DNA of 35,154 nt from assembly GCA_045643185.1 (NCBI GenBank), contig JAZUKH010000069.1, forward strand, positions 1-35,154, in the 5' to 3' direction. A program made the translations under genes and the position numbers. The notes under the pieces are model-generated. The model worked only from the letters and a program-made list of their open reading frames with translations. It was not told where the DNA came from and searched no databases. The DNA comes from RGIG464 sp045643185 (lineage in GTDB: Bacteria > Myxococcota_A > Bradymonadia > UBA4248). Shown here in pieces: positions 7,935 to 14,108 of the stretch. Positions within the stretch are counted from its first letter, which is position 1. Every line of letters begins with the position of its first letter.

Positions 7935-7947
7935 CGACGGCGACTGC
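7900..7947 (+). promoter_or_regulatory. dnaX: dnaX recoding site: SD-like AGGA, A7 slippery run, downstream hairpin
   Basis: Frame 0 reads TCA AAA AAA GCG; A7 at 7913-7919 allows a -1 slip (A AAA AAA). An AGGA at 7900-7903 lies nine bases upstream, and a hairpin (GCAG-CCGT / ACGG-CGA-CTGC, 7925-7947) starts five bases after the run. The spacing resembles the E. coli dnaX signal. The frame-0 stop lies inside the hairpin. A -1 slip leads into the 310-codon frame that ends at ybaB. Transcriptional slippage on the A run, as in Thermus dnaX, is an alternative; an assembly error in the homopolymer must also be excluded. Confidence 0.8.
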
Positions 7948-8851
7948 TCCGAATCGCGACGTCGCGCATCCCTCTACCTCAGTCACGCCAGCCCAGACCG
8001 TGGCGGCAACACAGCCAAGTGCGCCAGCCCAGAACGTGGCGGCGACGCAGCCAAGTGCGCCAGCCCAGAACGTGGCGGCGACACAGCCAAGTGCGCCAGC
8101 ACAGACCGTGGCGGCGACACAGCCAAGTGCGCCAGCCGAAACGAACAGGCTCGACGACGAAGAACGCGATCTCCTGGCCGCCTATGGCGTCCAGGACATG
8201 CCCGAACTCGACGACGAAGTCATCAACTCGCTGCGTGAAATGGACTACAGCTTCGACCCCGATATGGAAGACGACGGCAAGAAATCCGATGACGAGTTTG
8301 ATGAAGATGGGGATGAACAAGCTTCCAGCCATTCGCCACAAGCAGGAAAACCACAACTTCCGACACGAAATGTCAATAATTCGCAAAAAAACCTTGCAGT
8401 TTTAGACGATAATCATAAAAAGACTCCCCTCGTTGACGAAACGAACGCATTAAAAATGCGTTGGAAAACACTCGTCGAAAATTTGAAGCCACCACTCTCA
8501 ACGATGATGGCTCATGCTATCGTAAAAAAATTCGATCGCAATGAGTTGGAAATCGAGCTCAACGACGTCTTTAAGGCTCTGTTCACGCGGGCTCATGAGG
8601 CGGCATTGACGCGAGAAATTCGACAAATTTACGGTTGGAATGTAAGATTAAAGGTTGCGTTTTCAGAAAACGCAGATGATCAAGCTTCGCTCGCGGCTGA
8701 ATCAGCCCGTGCTGAGATCAAACGCGAAGAAGCAGAAAAACAGGCTCTCTGGAATCACCCGCTATTTCAGGCGGTCATTAACAGTTTCCAGCTTCAACTC
8801 GAACCAGACAAGGTTCAATTCACATTTAACAGTGACAGGATTTCTAAATGA
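7919..8851 (+). CDS. dnaX: DnaX tau-specific C-terminal part, read after a -1 frameshift
   Basis: This frame has no good start of its own; reached by a -1 slip at 7913-7919 it extends DnaX from 419 to about 729 residues. It begins with an Ala/Pro/Gln-rich linker containing four 12-residue repeats, then an acidic stretch, and ends with a domain typical of DnaX C-termini (RWKTLVENLKPPLSTMMAH, a REIRQIYG helix, then NHPLFQAVINSFQLQLEPDKVQF). In other bacteria this part of tau contacts DnaB and the polymerase alpha subunit. Its stop overlaps the ybaB start as ATGA (8848-8851), which argues that ribosomes normally read this frame to the end. A GTG at 8000 could only serve as an internal start and has no ribosome binding site. 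Confidence 0.88.
   Translation, partial: SVAAVATATAPNRDVAHPSTSVTPAQTVAATQPSAPAQNVAATQPSAPAQNVAATQPSAPAQTVAATQPSAPAETNRLDDEERDLLAAYGVQDMPELDDEVINSLREMDYSFDPDMEDDGKKSDDEFDEDGDEQASSHSPQAGKPQLPTRNVNNSQKNLAVLDDNHKKTPLVDETNALKMRWKTLVENLKPPLSTMMAHAIVKKFDRNELEIELNDVFKALFTRAHEAALTREIRQIYGWNVRLKVAFSENADDQASLAAESARAEIKREEAEKQALWNHPLFQAVINSFQLQLEPDKVQFTFNSDRISK
8000..8143 (+). repeat. Four tandem 36-bp repeats in the tau linker
   Basis: Four units starting at 8000, 8036, 8072 and 8108, each encoding VAATQPSAPAQN or a close variant, preceded by the last six codons of a partial unit (7982-7999). Units differ by only a few bases, so the array is recent or homogenised. It lies in a disordered linker where copy number could vary without loss of function. 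Confidence 0.95.
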
Positions 8852-9174
8852 GAACAGCTAACAACACGAGTTTGAATCAGATTCTTTCCCAGGCCCAGAA
8901 ACTTCAGGGTCGTCTTGGTAAACTTGAAAACGACATGAAATCGAAAGTCGTTGAAGCCTCCGCTGGTGACGGCAAAGTCACGGCCGTGGTGAACGGCAAT
9001 CGCGAACTGATCGCCCTCAACATCGACCCGAGCGTGCTTTCGAGCGAAAACCCCGAACTTCTCGAAAACCTCGTGATCAGCGCTGTCAACACGGCTCTCA
9101 ACAATGTTCGTGAAATGGTCAACCATGAAATGAACAAAGCGACGGGCGGCTTCTCGATTCCTGGCCTTATGTAA
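8848..9174 (+). CDS. ybaB: YbaB/EbfC-family nucleoid-associated protein
   Basis: A 108-residue protein of the YbaB/EbfC family, small dimeric DNA-binding proteins that coat the nucleoid. The middle (DMKSKVVEASAGDGKVTAVVNGNRELIALNIDP) is the characteristic beta sheet and the flanking helices are rich in Gln and Lys. The start ATG overlaps the dnaX tau stop by four bases (ATGA) and has AGGA seven bases upstream. The dnaX-ybaB order is widespread; the usual third gene recR is not here. The protein ends in GGFSIPGLM, typical of the family. Confidence 0.95.
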   Translation: MRTANNTSLNQILSQAQKLQGRLGKLENDMKSKVVEASAGDGKVTAVVNGNRELIALNIDPSVLSSENPELLENLVISAVNTALNNVREMVNHEMNKATGGFSIPGLM

Positions 9175-9181
9175 TTGACGC

Positions 9182-9283
9182 AACCCCACACGCGTCGTCA
9201 GAGGTCAAAATTTTGTCTAAAACGCGCGAATGGGGTTAAACGTTCCGATTTATGGGTTCGTCTTTGCTTTGGGCAAAGACGAA
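9182..9283. repeat. Two inverted repeats downstream of ybaB
   Basis: An imperfect inverted repeat pairs AACCCC...CGCGT (9182-9195) with ACGCG...GGGGTT (9222-9237). A perfect 11-bp hairpin TTCGTCTTTGC/GCAAAGACGAA follows at 9257-9283 with a 5-base loop. They may slow degradation of the dnaX-ybaB mRNA or help termination. Confidence 0.6.
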
Positions 9284-9336
9284 TTCGACGTTTTTTCGTC
9301 CGTCAGCTTTTTTGGCTTGACGTTCATCCCTTTTGT

Positions 9337-9375
9337 GTGCCAAAAGAGGCCGCCTTTTTGAGGTGGCACTTTTTT
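9337..9375 (+). terminator. Probable terminator of the dnaX-ybaB unit
   Basis: An interrupted hairpin (GTGCC, then CAAAAGAGG / CCTTTTTG, then GGCAC) is followed by a T6 run. It lies just before the rpmH promoter. Confidence 0.6.
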
Positions 9376-9386
9376 AGACACACGCA

Positions 9387-9396
9387 GTGCTATCAT
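9387..9396 (+). promoter_or_regulatory. Extended -10 promoter for rpmH-rnpA
   Basis: TG-C-TATCAT ends at 9396, 27 bases before the rpmH start. No clear -35 box is present. Confidence 0.5.
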
Positions 9397-9423
9397 GCAC
9401 TGTCTTCACTTTGGAGAAATATA

Positions 9424-9576
9424 ATGAAACGCACGTATCAGCCTAGCAAAATCAAACGCGCTCACACCCACGGTTTCCGTGCCCGTATGGCCACGGCTCA
9501 GGGTCGCGAAGTCCTCAATCGTCGTCGTCAGAAAGGTCGTAAACGCCTTATCGTCGACGTTCCTGCAAAACACTAA
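9424..9576 (+). CDS. rpmH: Large ribosomal subunit protein bL34
   Basis: A 50-residue basic protein with the full bL34 signature: MKRTYQPSKIKRAHTHGFRA, then ARMAT..GREVLNRRR and KGRKRL. The C-terminal extension IVDVPAKH is slightly longer than in E. coli. The start ATG has GGAG seven bases upstream (9413-9416); the frame is open further upstream but that part runs through the terminator and is not coding. It is the first gene of the rpmH-rnpA-yidD-yidC block. dnaA, often the neighbour on the other side, is absent. Confidence 0.98.
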   Translation: MKRTYQPSKIKRAHTHGFRARMATAQGREVLNRRRQKGRKRLIVDVPAKH

Positions 9577-9588
9577 TTCAAGCCTTCC

Positions 9589-9987
9589 ATGGTCTGCAGC
9601 GTGAAAATTCAACTTTCCCAACGAAAACCTTTTGGTTGGGCTAAAATTGAGCGTCTGCGTAAACATCCCCAGTTCTGCCGCGTGCAGAACAAGGGAAAAA
9701 GAATAGGCGGGAAGTTCATTCTTATGATCTTCACGCCTTCTTCTTTTTTATGCCCTCGTTCCGGGATCACCGTCTCGAAAAAAGTCGGAAATTCTGTCGT
9801 CAGAAACAAACTCAAACGTCGCTTCCGTGACATTCTCAGACAAAATAAAACCAGTCTGCCACCCTGCGATATCGTCTGGATCGCTCGACCAAACGCACAC
9901 GAAGCTTCTTACGAAGAGCTAAAATCCGATTTTCTCGCCCTCATGGAACGTGCTCAGCGACAAATCCTCGCAAAAAAGCCCTCCTAG
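9589..9987 (+). CDS. rnpA: Ribonuclease P protein component
   Basis: A 132-residue protein subunit of RNase P, which binds the catalytic RNA and helps cleave the 5' leader of pre-tRNAs. The signature VVRNKLKRRFRDILR is at 71-85, with the central KKVGNSV loop before it. The ATG at 9589 is taken; a GTG at 9601 is an in-frame alternative and neither has a strong ribosome binding site. It follows rpmH by 12 bases and is probably in one transcript with it. The length is slightly above the typical 110-120 because of an N-terminal tail. Confidence 0.95.
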   Translation: MVCSVKIQLSQRKPFGWAKIERLRKHPQFCRVQNKGKRIGGKFILMIFTPSSFLCPRSGITVSKKVGNSVVRNKLKRRFRDILRQNKTSLPPCDIVWIARPNAHEASYEELKSDFLALMERAQRQILAKKPS

Positions 9988-10030
9988 TCTATCTCCGTCC
10001 ATCGACGATCAAACCAAAGGTTCATTTCAA

Positions 10031-10351
10031 ATGCCCCAGCAAAATTATCAAAAGCAGGAAGGCGAAAATCAAGAACATGGTTTGACAGAAACAAACAAGA
10101 CAAACTGGTTCAACCGATGCCGACATCACGTCGCTGACTTTCTTAAAGACTGTTGCCTCGCATTCATTTGGTTCTACCAGCATTGCATTTCGCCATGGCT
10201 CGGTCCAAATTGCCGATATCGACCAACGTGCAGTGAATATGCCCGTCAGGCCATCGTCAAATACGGTCCGATCAAAGGCTCCTGGCTCGCATTCAAACGC
10301 ATTATGCGCTGTCATCCATTCCACCCAGGTGGTTACGATCCAGTCCCATAA
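10031..10351 (+). CDS. yidD: Membrane protein insertion efficiency factor YidD
   Basis: A 106-residue protein. The core (from about residue 37) has the family signature FIWFYQHCISPWLGPNCRY, then PTCSEYARQAIVKYG and MRCHPFHPGGYDPVP. YidD is a small inner-membrane-associated protein that aids YidC-dependent insertion. The start at 10031 is chosen for AAAGG ten bases upstream; it adds an unusual Gln/Glu-rich N-terminal tail. An in-frame GTG at 9950 would overlap rnpA by 38 bases and is less likely. It lies in the standard place between rnpA and yidC. Confidence 0.95.
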   Translation: MPQQNYQKQEGENQEHGLTETNKTNWFNRCRHHVADFLKDCCLAFIWFYQHCISPWLGPNCRYRPTCSEYARQAIVKYGPIKGSWLAFKRIMRCHPFHPGGYDPVP

Positions 10352-10417
10352 CGCGCCTATATAAACCGGTCACGGCAAATTATTGCGGATCCATCGCGTC
10401 ACTTCTCGTCGACAGGC

Positions 10418-10445
10418 TTGAACGATCGTCAGACGTGCTTAACAT
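10418..10445 (+). promoter_or_regulatory. Possible promoter for yidC
   Basis: TTGAAC (10418-10423), a 16-base spacer and TAACAT (10440-10445) lie in the 166-base gap between yidD and yidC. Each box matches the consensus at four of six positions. Confidence 0.35.
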
Positions 10446-10517
10446 CGTTCTGCTTCTCGTATGAACAAGAAGATTCCGACCCATTTAATAACCTCTAACC
10501 CAACTTAATATCGACTC

Positions 10518-12215
10518 ATGCCAACTTATCTCAACGCACCCGACCAGTCTCCACAGGGCGGAAACGGCCGTTTCATGGTCGCCATGCTCATCATCTGCCT
10601 CGTCATGGTGTTTTTGCCATACCTCTTTGGCACGCCTCAAAAAGCGGAAGAAGCTCAAAAAGCTGCGGCCGAAGCACAAAAACTCGAAGCTGAACAACAG
10701 CCTAACGCCCCGGCCATCGGTGTCGCTTACAAAATTGAAACGCGCACCATCGAAACGAATGAATACAAACTCGTTATGACCAACGCCGGTGGCGGACGTG
10801 CCAGCGAGTTTTTCCTCAAAATTCCCGATCGTTACGCCGAACATGGTGAAAATGGCGACTACATCCGCTCGCAAAAACCCGAAAAAGCTGATTTCGGCGG
10901 TCTGTTGCCATTCAAAATGACGTTGCCCTCGTTCCGCATCAACGGCGAAACCCAGTTCCAGCTGACTTCACCAGAAGCCGATCACGACAAGGTCACACTT
11001 CATTACGAAACGCCCGATGGCACACTCGCCGTCAACAAAACTTTTTCAAAGACGGAGACACCATACGTCATTCGTGCCGAAGTCGAAGTCATCAACAAGT
11101 CCAACCAGCCTATCGAAGACATTCTGACCACCGAACTCGCCATCAAACAGATCGAAGGCGAAGAACCCGGACTTTTCACGCCAGGCTCATACGTCGCGGC
11201 TAAATGCTACGCCGATGAAAGCCTCGAATATCTCGATGCGACCGACAAAGACGAAGAAGAAACTTATCGTAAAAAGATCGGTTGGTCGGCCGTCGACGAA
11301 TCCTACTTCGCGATCGCGATCAATTATAACGATCCGAACGAAAACGGCGATCCTGCCAAACTCAAATCAAAGACCTGTACCATCTCGAACGACGGGGAAG
11401 TGCTTCGCAGCCAACTCGGCATTCCGCTCATGCTCAGCGCCAATTCGACCGAAAAACTCAGCTACGACATTTACATGGGGCCCAAAGAAAACGACTATCT
11501 ACAAAACTTTGGCCATGACCTCGGCAACATTATCGACTACGGCTGGATCGAAGTCCTCGCCAAACCCATGACCTGGGTCCTCGCCAAGTTTGAAAGCTTC
11601 CTCGGCAACTGGGGCCTCGCCATCATGCTGTTGACCCTCATCGTGCGTCTATGCCTCTGGCCAATTGCTCAAAAAGGTCAGCTCAGCATGATGTCCATGA
11701 GCAAACTTACGCCAAAAATGCAGGAACTCCAGAAACAGTACAAGGATGATCCGCAAACCATGGCGCAAAAACAGCAGGAACTCTACAAAGAAATGAACGT
11801 CAATCCTGCCGCTGGCTGCCTGCCGCTGCTCATTCAGATGCCCATTTTCTTTGCGCTCTATCGCTGCATTTTTGTGACGGGCGGCCTCTATCACGCACCG
11901 TTCTATTTCTGGATCCACGATCTTTCGGCACCAGACCCCTACTTCATCCTGCCGATCATTATCATCGCCCTCATGTTCGTGCCAATGCTGCTCAACGCCA
12001 ATGGTAGCATGTCAAATCCGCAAACGCGCGTGATGACGATCGTCATGCCGATCATGTTCGGCGTCATGATGCTCTTCCTGCCCTCCGGCTTGTGCCTCTA
12101 CATGGTCGTGAGCAGCACCGTGTCGTGCATTCAGACGCTCTACGTCCGTCGCCTCGCGGCACGCATGGATCTGCTCCCCAAACCCGCTGAAAAGAAAGCC
12201 ACTGTGGACGTATAA
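10518..12215 (+). CDS. yidC: Membrane protein insertase YidC
   Basis: A 565-residue inner-membrane insertase of the Gram-negative type. Layout: TM1 at about 19-38, a large periplasmic P1 domain (about 65-345), then the conserved five-helix core from about 363. The conserved positive residue of the hydrophilic groove is R377 in LTLIVRLCLWPI; the cytoplasmic hairpin (KMQELQKQYKDDP) and the NPAAGCLPLLIQMPIFFALYR block at 429-449 are intact. The tail is short and has no long basic extension. YidC inserts and folds inner-membrane proteins with SecYEG or alone. No good ribosome binding site precedes the ATG. The next gene is not jag/mnmE as in many bacteria, and a 509-base repeat-containing gap follows. 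Confidence 0.98.
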   Translation: MPTYLNAPDQSPQGGNGRFMVAMLIICLVMVFLPYLFGTPQKAEEAQKAAAEAQKLEAEQQPNAPAIGVAYKIETRTIETNEYKLVMTNAGGGRASEFFLKIPDRYAEHGENGDYIRSQKPEKADFGGLLPFKMTLPSFRINGETQFQLTSPEADHDKVTLHYETPDGTLAVNKTFSKTETPYVIRAEVEVINKSNQPIEDILTTELAIKQIEGEEPGLFTPGSYVAAKCYADESLEYLDATDKDEEETYRKKIGWSAVDESYFAIAINYNDPNENGDPAKLKSKTCTISNDGEVLRSQLGIPLMLSANSTEKLSYDIYMGPKENDYLQNFGHDLGNIIDYGWIEVLAKPMTWVLAKFESFLGNWGLAIMLLTLIVRLCLWPIAQKGQLSMMSMSKLTPKMQELQKQYKDDPQTMAQKQQELYKEMNVNPAAGCLPLLIQMPIFFALYRCIFVTGGLYHAPFYFWIHDLSAPDPYFILPIIIIALMFVPMLLNANGSMSNPQTRVMTIVMPIMFGVMMLFLPSGLCLYMVVSSTVSCIQTLYVRRLAARMDLLPKPAEKKATVDV

Positions 12216-12385
12216 TCGACCACGTTTTGCTACGTCATCATGCTAACGTTTCCATATTCATTCGTGTTCGGAATCGTCATGGTGACGTAGCTGATGGCAC
12301 GCATCATTAAGTGCTCGGTCTACCTCAGACGCCCCCTCTTTGTCACAAATTAGGCGGGCGTACACTTCTATTTGCCTATGTTTTA

Positions 12386-12411
12386 GGCGCGGCTATTTCA
12401 TACGCCGCGCC
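12386..12411 (-). repeat. Hairpin of the TATT-stem family, short-tip copy
   Basis: Arms GGCGCGGC (12386-12393) and GCCGCGCC (12404-12411) enclose TAT-TTC-ATA and one unpaired C. The plan matches the copies at 3446 and 28986, with a shorter inner stem. Confidence 0.75.
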
Positions 12412-12498
12412 CGCGTCGCTTCTCCCTCGCTTGAGCCGCCCGAACCGGACGGCTCTGCGCTCGGTCAATACGCGCCGCGTTTTTCTTATCCCATAGGC

Positions 12499-12526
12499 GC
12501 CCGCGCGCCTAAGGCGCGCGGGCACC
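12499..12526. repeat. Perfect 11-bp GC palindrome with shared flank
   Basis: GCCCGCGCGCC / GGCGCGCGGGC with a TAA loop, followed by ACC. The reverse complement with its flank (CTCAG..CGGTGCCCGCGCGC) matches the palindrome at 23384-23408 and its flank (CTCAG..GGGTGCCCGCGCGC). Confidence 0.8.
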
Positions 12527-12600
12527 GAACTGAGCTGTCATCGTCTTTCGTGGTTTTAGCAAAAAAGTCTTGACTTTTAACATTTCCACACTTTGAAAAC

Positions 12601-12628
12601 TTGCTTTTCAATCCATTCTGAATAAAAT
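12601..12628 (+). promoter_or_regulatory. Possible promoter for the receiver-domain gene
   Basis: TTGCTT (12601-12606), a 16-base spacer and TAAAAT (12623-12628) in an AT-rich region, about 97 bases before the start codon. Confidence 0.4.
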
Positions 12629-12724
12629 AGAAAAGTTGTTTAGTAGTTACAAAGCTGAAAAACAACGTACAAATTAATCATCAAGTGATTTTATATAGGG
12701 TTGTTTGCCATCAAGGATTGTTGT

Positions 12725-13093
12725 ATGGCCAAAGTAATGATTTTAGATCATGAGCTGATGGATGTCATCGCCATGGAAGATGCGCTTCGCGAAGCGGGCT
12801 ACAATGTCGTCACATTGACTGGCCCATGGGGAGTTCTAGCCAAATTTGACTATGAAAAACCCGACATCCTGCTGTTTAACCCGGACATGCCCAACGCGGA
12901 TTCAGATCTACTGCTCGATACCATCATTCAGGCGCCTCAAATGACAAATATGGCCATCATTGTTACCTGTCACGGCGACGCCGACCTGGTCTCAGATTAT
13001 TGCCATGAAAAAAACCTGCATGGTTATTATATGAAAGACCAAGGATTTGAAAACCTGGTGCCATATCTTTGCAATTTCATTCCGCCGAACTAA
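12725..13093 (+). CDS. Stand-alone receiver-like domain lacking the phospho-acceptor Asp
   Basis: A 122-residue single-domain protein with the response-regulator receiver fold. The ATG at 12725 has AAGGA seven bases upstream. Family positions: the acidic pocket reads D8-H9-E10 (normally DD or DE), the phosphorylated Asp is replaced by Asn52 in the strand DILLFNPDMP, the conserved Thr is T81 in IIVTCHG, and the conserved Lys is K104 in YYMKD. With Asn at the acceptor site normal phosphotransfer is unlikely, so it may be a constitutive adaptor or respond to something else. No histidine kinase is adjacent. It is monocistronic with its own terminator. Confidence 0.85.
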   Translation: MAKVMILDHELMDVIAMEDALREAGYNVVTLTGPWGVLAKFDYEKPDILLFNPDMPNADSDLLLDTIIQAPQMTNMAIIVTCHGDADLVSDYCHEKNLHGYYMKDQGFENLVPYLCNFIPPN

Positions 13094-13113
13094 GTGTTCG
13101 CTCCAAACAAAAT

Positions 13114-13142
13114 AAAAGCTCGCCAATTGGCGAGCTTTTTTT
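13114..13142 (+). terminator. Terminator after the receiver-domain gene
   Basis: AAAA-GCTCGCC / GGCGAGC-TTTT stem with an AATT loop, followed by more T. This is a strong, probably bidirectional terminator. Confidence 0.95.
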
Positions 13143-13189
13143 GTTTGGTCACAACCCAACCACCAAGTCCGTGATCGCGCCGTTGACGC

Positions 13190-13255
13190 CACCTACGCGC
13201 GGTAGGTGCTTTCAGATTGCACCCCTGGTTGAGTCGCAACGTCAATCAACCGGGG
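13190..13255 (-). repeat. Two hairpins downstream of the ECF sigma gene
   Basis: CACCTAC/GTAGGTG (13190-13208, 5-base loop), then CCCC-T-GGTTGA / TCAACC-GGGG (13222-13255). They lie just beyond the sigma gene stop, read on the minus strand, and could form the 3' end of its transcript. No U-tract is seen. Confidence 0.5.
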
Positions 13256-13265
13256 CTAGTTATGA

Positions 13266-13886
13266 TCAGCGTTTAACGTCTGAGCAATTGACGTAATGGC
13301 GCAACGCCTTTTGGAGGTCAAGACGAGCGTTGTGCAAGCCACTCATGACGGTGCCGATCGGGATATTGAGCGTCTCAGCGATCTCTTTATAAGAGAGTTC
13401 CTCGATCTCACACAACACGATGAGGGTTCGGTGTTTTTCGCTCAACGAGTCGAGCGCTTTATTGAGTTGTTCGCGCAGTTCAGCCTGTTGAAAAACTTTT
13501 TCGGGATTAATTCCGAGACTGGGCGGCAAGACCTCGTCAGGCTGAGTATAATTTTTCTGGAACTCGTTATCGAATTCAACCTCGTGTTGTGTCTTTTTTC
13601 GACGATAGCGGTCGATGGCGAGGTTGACAGTGATGTGATAGATCCAAGTGTAAAAATGCGTTCCCGGCTGATACTTTGCAATATTGTTATACACGCGGAT
13701 AAAGGCTTCCTGCGCGATTTCGCGAGCATCTTCCTGATTGCGCACGATAGCGTATGCAGCGGAGACAACGCGTTTGTGGTAGAGCGAGAACAACTGTTCG
13801 AAAGCCCGCTTATCGTTTTGCTGAACGCGCGCAACGAGCTCATCCGTGAGTTTGATCTCAGCAGCTTTATCGGCAGTTTTATCCAT
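13266..13886 (-). CDS. ECF-type RNA polymerase sigma factor
   Basis: A 206-residue sigma-70 family protein of the extracytoplasmic-function class, with region 2 (about 17-98: RAFEQLFSLYHKRVVSAAY, then DAREIAQEAFIRVYNN and FYTWIYHITVNLAIDRYRRKK) and region 4 (about 140-200: LDSLSEKHRTLIVLCEIEELSYKEIA and the helix-turn-helix TLNIPIGTVMSGLHNAR). It redirects RNA polymerase to a small regulon. Most ECF genes have an anti-sigma gene beside them; none is found here, since the downstream side is the receiver gene on the other strand and the upstream side is a hairpin region. No ribosome binding site is evident before the ATG. Confidence 0.93.
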   Translation of the reverse strand: MDKTADKAAEIKLTDELVARVQQNDKRAFEQLFSLYHKRVVSAAYAIVRNQEDAREIAQEAFIRVYNNIAKYQPGTHFYTWIYHITVNLAIDRYRRKKTQHEVEFDNEFQKNYTQPDEVLPPSLGINPEKVFQQAELREQLNKALDSLSEKHRTLIVLCEIEELSYKEIAETLNIPIGTVMSGLHNARLDLQKALRHYVNCSDVKR

Positions 13887-13955
13887 GAAGTGATAGCGAC
13901 GAACGCGGTCAAGCGAGTTGACCGAAGGTTAAGCGAAAAACCGTATGTTTAGAAG

Positions 13956-13988
13956 GCGCGGCGTATTGAGCGTAGCGAGAAGCCGCGC
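13956..13988 (+). repeat. Degenerate hairpin of the TATT-stem family
   Basis: GCGCGGC (13956-13962), then G-TATT, and a closing GCCGCGC arm (13982-13988). The inner AATA half is not preserved. It lies directly beside the better copy at 13993. Confidence 0.5.
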
Positions 13989-13992
13989 GCGT

Positions 13993-14021
13993 GCACCGTA
14001 TTCGCGTGAGCGAATAGGTGC
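13993..14021 (+). repeat. Hairpin of the TATT-stem family
   Basis: GCACC, unpaired G, TATTCGC, loop GTGA, GCGAATA, GGTGC. The arms pair perfectly and the loop is of GNRA type. It is intergenic, between the sigma gene and the pseudokinase gene. Confidence 0.8.
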
Positions 14022-14047
14022 CGCCCCAACAGGCCCCATAAACACCA

Positions 14048-14080
14048 AAAGCAGCCCACAACGAGAATGCGGGCTGCTTT
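14048..14080 (-). terminator. Terminator of the pseudokinase gene
   Basis: AAAGCAGCCC / GGGCTGCTTT, a 10-bp stem with a 13-base loop, 29 bases beyond the minus-strand stop. The T run on the minus side is short (TTTTGG). Confidence 0.65.
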
Positions 14081-14108
14081 ATTCATGAGGCGAGTAGAAT
14101 TTCCTTCA

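Larger units (their letters stand above)
12216..12724. other. 509-base intergenic region: GC-rich hairpins, then AT-rich promoter region
   Basis: The left half holds GC-rich palindromes: 12386-12411 (family hairpin), a 6-bp GAGCCG/CGGCTC stem around 12433-12455 and 12499-12523 (11-bp perfect stem). From about 12550 the composition turns sharply AT-rich up to the receiver gene. Short open frames across the GC-rich part are repeat-derived, and no gene is supported. Confidence 0.75.

Noticed and set aside
7935..8851. dnaX as a broken pseudogene
   Set aside because: The shifted frame is intact, conserved in type, overlaps ybaB by ATGA and sits behind a slippery run with stimulators, which fits recoding better than decay.
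9175..9423. Extended rpmH frame starting at 9175
   Set aside because: It would run through hairpins, a terminator and a promoter; bL34 starts at 9424 with a correct ribosome binding site.
12311..12573. Short open frames after yidC
   Set aside because: They cover GC palindromes only, have no ribosome binding site and resemble no protein.
12216..12724. Possible replication origin near rpmH-yidC
   Set aside because: No dnaA or dnaN gene and no cluster of TTATNCACA boxes was found; the AT-rich part is better explained as the receiver gene promoter.
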